Part shown: one piece after another, positions 59,850-64,000 of the stretch
Layout: the number at the start of each line of letters is the position of its first letter
Numbering within the stretch: the first letter of the stretch is position 1
Source: Anoplopoma fimbria
Taxonomy: Eukaryota > Chordata > Actinopteri > Perciformes > Anoplopomatidae
DNA length: 64,000 bases
NCBI RefSeq assembly: GCF_027596085.1
Contig: NC_072469.1
Span: forward strand, 19,350,281-19,414,280
Direction: 5' to 3'
Notes under the pieces: generated by a model
What the model was told of the DNA's origin: nothing
Database searches by the model: none
Seen by the model: the letters and a program-made list of their open reading frames with translations, nothing else
Position numbers and translations under genes: made by a program

Positions 59850-62839
59850 TCACACAGAATCCAAACAATTAACAACCTTTATTTGTAACAATGACTCACG
59901 TACACACATTTGATTGCAGTTTAAACATTTAAAATCTGCTTTGTTTAGGAGGGACACTCACAGAGACAAACACATCATAATTGCGAGCTCTTATGTCTGG
60001 AAGGCAAATGCCTAAGTACACGTCAACCGTGTAATTGTACTTGGATTGAATTAATAAATGTTCTGTGCTGTCTTCATTTCCAGTAATGTTGCCCTCAGAT
60101 GCAGGCATCCACTCTGAGGACGTCAGTGATTGTTTCAGAAGTTCAAGGCGTGGCAGCTTTTACTTGAAATCACTTGGTTCTCTCACTTCGGTCCATCTTA
60201 GCCACAGACACTGCTAATTAAGTTAATACTAATCCAGCACACACACATATCCATTTCACGATTTATGATATGCACACATGAACACACTGGCACATCCTCA
60301 GAATTTAATCCATGTAAGTGATCATGATAAAGTTAAAGCTGAGCCTCTGTGCTGGCTGTGAGGGCGTGTGACTAAAACTAACTTAATTCACTTATAGAGG
60401 TCATTTCCGTCATACTTTAATACTTTGACTCAGCATTTATACTCCGGTGGATTAAGAAACTATTATTGCACAAGGGCGATATCAACTCTCTGACTTTTCC
60501 TATCCCGCACACACATTCTGTATCAGACAGATCAAGCCATATTATCACACCAGTGATGCCTACTTTTTTAGAGGTCTGGTTAGTTCCCTATGGCTTCTTC
60601 CTTCTCTCCACACAAGACGTCTTAAGCTCATCTGCAGTTCACATGGCAGAAGATATGTCCAGTTTTCCTTCTATGCTTTCACATCTCTGCCTCATGCTGC
60701 CTTTTGTGCTGAGCTGTCAATATGCTATAAACCAAACTCCAGGGCTAAAATAGTTTCAGGGATTTGCGGATATAAGGAAAAGTGCTGAGGCGGATCACAG
60801 AGCTCTTACTATCTCATGGAAAAAAAGTTCTGCCCAAAGGAGATTGTTCCAAATTCCAATCAGGCATCCCGATGTGATAGCCTTAACCCCCTGATTCCCG
60901 TTTATAATATAATTTCACCGTCTCATCACTTCTGCTGATTCGAGCGCTGCTGAGGCATCCTCACCTTATCATGTCCCAATTTGGCTCTCAGTATATTTGT
61001 ACAAATGAAAAAGGTGCGAGAAAAAGGTTTGTTGCGGGGCAACTCGTGAATTTGAAACTGGGAACATAATGGCTTCCAGATAGCGCCTCCGCCTCATTTG
61101 CGTGTGTGTATTCTGGAATTTTTGTCGACGAAAGACAGGAGAAGGCCTTCTCTGTGTGGCACCCATCTAAAAACACAAGGGAAGACGGAGAGAAAGCAGG
61201 GAAAGACAACAGTATGTAACAACGGCCATAGAGGTGTCAGCACCTTCCCATATCTGATCTCTAATCCCTGCTTAATCCTCATTTAAAGGATTGCTTTGAG
61301 AAGGAACAGAGTGACACCTAGGAAGTGACCCCGTCGCTAAAGGGAAGTTGTTTAGATTTAGCCTCTGACACAAAAAGATAGATAACAAAAGATAGACATC
61401 TTTGTGTGTTTGATTTTGGAAAGAGTGGGGAGAGCTCAACGGGCATCAGGATTTCGTCTGAACAGATTCCTCCCTTGCCACTTCACACATCGTCTCCGAT
61501 TGATTTTGATGTGGCTGTTTGAGGCAGAAAAAACGGTGCAGTCCGGAGACCTAAAAAGGATTTAAAAAATGATCATATAATCTGTTCGTATGATTTCACA
61601 TAATCACGCAGTAGGGGGAAGTACAGGGAGCTTAATTTTGCTCACCTCGTTCTCATATCTGTGGCTGTATCAGCTCCTTCTTTCTTTCTCAATCAATATG
61701 CTCCTCATCAAGCATTTGATTGCTTTAGTGTTTACTGCACAGTGGCTCATTTGCTCTAATGGCCCTGAGAGTAAATGTTATACCATCAGCCTGCTGTCAT
61801 TTCCTTCACACTGTTAACTTTTAGCTCTCCAATTCAAATCATACATGCACATAACTATCAATCTTGCCACATTTTATTAATTTAATGCCACCATCTGTTC
61901 TTTTGATTCCCCTCTTGATTAATGCTCACCATCATACTTTTCTTTTATGTTTTTGCATGTTTTTGCTCAATTCTCTCATGGTTGGATTGTTTTGTCTTTC
62001 TTTTCTACTTTGTTTTTTTCTGTCTTCGTGGATCGACATCTTGCTTGTTTCTACTCACTGCATGTGTGCGACACCTGTCACAGGGAAACCAGCCTCGCTC
62101 ACCTGCCAAGACAGTAGGTAACATTTAATGAGTATAATGAGATGTTTCCATGTCAATGATGCAGACATAACGTCTTCAGTTTTCATGTATACAGACCTCG
62201 CCTAAAGTTCAAACAGAGTGTGTTTGAATCGGATTTTGCTGCAGCAGCTCTACACAAGTTGTGATTAGAGTTTAGCCAGGATTTATCTTTTGAAATGTAA
62301 CCACTCATGGCTCTCGTACTTTTTTGATTCATGCTATACATTAACAAGAAGGTGTGAGGAATGCCTGTAGATTCAGCCTTATTGCAATACACAAGTACAT
62401 TTTCCATGCAGTGATCCATCAGAAGCAAGCCCATTATGGACCTTAAAGAGAGATAGTCGGAAAAAAAAAAAAAAACATTGCTGTAAACTAACAGATATAA
62501 AGCACTGAGCTGGTAAAATGTTATTTCTATGATAATATCTCCCCCATGGAAATGCCGGTGGGCTAGGAAGGGCTTTTGAAATGGCATTTCGACCATATGA
62601 ATCAAAAATACTCATCTAAAACCAAAACAAATTGCATCCTAAAGTGCATTCCCAATAAACATGGAGTGAGCAGACACTGTTTTTGGGATCTCTTCAGTGC
62701 TGAACAGCAGACAGACTAACAGAAAGAATCAGGACGTACCACCATTCTATTAAACCACTCATACAATGATAATGGAAGAACAGCAGTGCAGCAGAAGTGC
62801 AGCCAGTTGGTTGTGCAATCAGGCTTAAAATAACAGTCC

Positions 62840-62845
<6 letters not shown>

Positions 62846-62891
<46 letters not shown>
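62846..62891 (+). repeat. (AT)23 microsatellite
   Basis: Perfect AT run of 46 bp; it is self-complementary and may form a cruciform. Confidence 0.98.
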
Positions 62892-62899
<8 letters not shown>

Positions 62900-63570
62900 G
62901 CACACTGTATGCCCATGCTCTTAACTCTGTACGTGCGTACTGCATTTTCATTAATCATTACTCAGTAACTTTGAATTTGTACCAACATAAACGCCCACAA
63001 AATCACACAGTGAAAGTCAAAGGGTTAAATGTTATGGCTTCTATTTGAATTAATAATTTGACTGTTGCCGTACATTGTGTAGCCTAATGAATATAAAATG
63101 CTTCCTCATTAGCACATCATTAGAGGGTGATTAGAGGCCACACATATCACAACCATAAAAAAATAGGTGCAAACGCGTGCTACATATGTGTTTGACTCTT
63201 ATTACTGTTTGTGTCTGAATTTCTGTTACTATTTCAGTATTTTGTAAGTAGAGTCTTATCCGGTAGTCCTGATATTGTTATTGATTTTTAATAAAAAATT
63301 TAAATCTTTCATTTGCCGCAAAAAAGGATAATTTACAGTTGAACAGTAAAATAAGATAAACACAACAAAATATGGTAACCTGAAAATAAGTATTAAGGCA
63401 CACACTTATTACAATATTGCTGCAATTTAGTGTGCAGCATTTTTGCCTGTATGCCACCATATTTACCAAAACGTGTATTTCAGTGAGAAGCCAATGTTGA
63501 CTTCAGTCAGTATCAGTCAGGCTCTATTACACATTTGTGAGTTGTACAGAATCTGTATGCACCTGAGTAC

Positions 63571-63682
<112 letters not shown>

Positions 63683-63973
63683 TGTCCGCCCTGGTCTCTG
63701 CAGGCCTCAGAGCCTGCTGTCCGTTCAATCAGAGACTGATTTAGACCTGGGTAAACAGGTGGCAGAAACCTCCAGCCAATCAGTGGTACAAAATAGATTA
63801 ATTAACAGTGCTACTAAAAGTCAAACCCTTTGTGGGAACAGAAAGTGGAGAAAGCGTGTGAAAGCCCTGCTGCATCCTGATATGTGAATAACGTCTCGGC
63901 TGGAGAAAATCAAAGTACATGTATTCGTAATCTTATTAGATCTGTGTTGTACCTGTGCGGCTAAGCCAGCAGA

Positions 63974-64000
63974 TGTGTGTGTGTGTGTGTGTGTGTGTGT
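63974..64000 (+). repeat. (GT)n microsatellite cut by the window edge
   Basis: GT run continuing past the window end; its full length is unknown. Confidence 0.95.

Noticed and set aside
63690..63760. Possible next CNTNAP exon after GGTCTCTGCAG
   Set aside because: The acceptor-like site is good, but the translation lacks the expected Gly-split codon and FLGCIRSL-like motif.

Overview
This window looks like vertebrate, almost certainly ray-finned fish, nuclear DNA. It is AT-rich and mostly non-coding, packed with long (CA/GT)n microsatellites. Small coding blocks are bounded by consensus GT-AG splice sites. Several repeats resemble families common in percomorph teleosts, and there is a DIRS-type retrotransposon remnant. 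No prokaryotic gene organisation, rRNA, tRNA or CRISPR array was found.

The only gene I can support is a contactin-associated-protein-like (Caspr/neurexin IV family) gene on the + strand. Four consecutive exons lie at 33990-34146, 36487-36614, 50736-50906 and 59590-59808. Their splice phases fit each other exactly (1 in, 2, 1, 1, 1 out), giving 675 bp or 225 codons without a stop. They encode the end of the fibrinogen-like region and most of the third laminin-G domain. By remembered similarity the protein is closest to CNTNAP5 (fish cntnap5a/5b), with CNTNAP4 second. The first 34 kb is an upstream intron that continues beyond the window, and the last 4.2 kb is the next intron. I found neither the preceding nor the following exon.

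The rest is intron with transposable-element debris. It includes a frameshifted hAT (ZBED-like) transposase remnant at 6228-6624, a short MITE-like element at 27370-27987 and a degenerate DIRS tyrosine-recombinase fragment at 41979-42803. It also includes a 441-bp MITE with 27-bp terminal inverted repeats and a TTA target duplication at 46248-46688, and a probable minus-strand solo LTR at 51716-52203. Just after the LTR lies a 1.3-kb terminal-inverted-repeat element that carries a fragment of another dispersed repeat. Fifteen CA/GT tracts exceed about 40 bp, and three short perfect hairpins stand out.

The most interesting structural signals are three. A (CA)n tract starts five bases after the exon boundary of the last exon. 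Complementary GT and CA tracts flank the third and fourth exons. A long CA/GT inverted pair near the left edge encloses a perfect hairpin. I saw no convincing new gene system.
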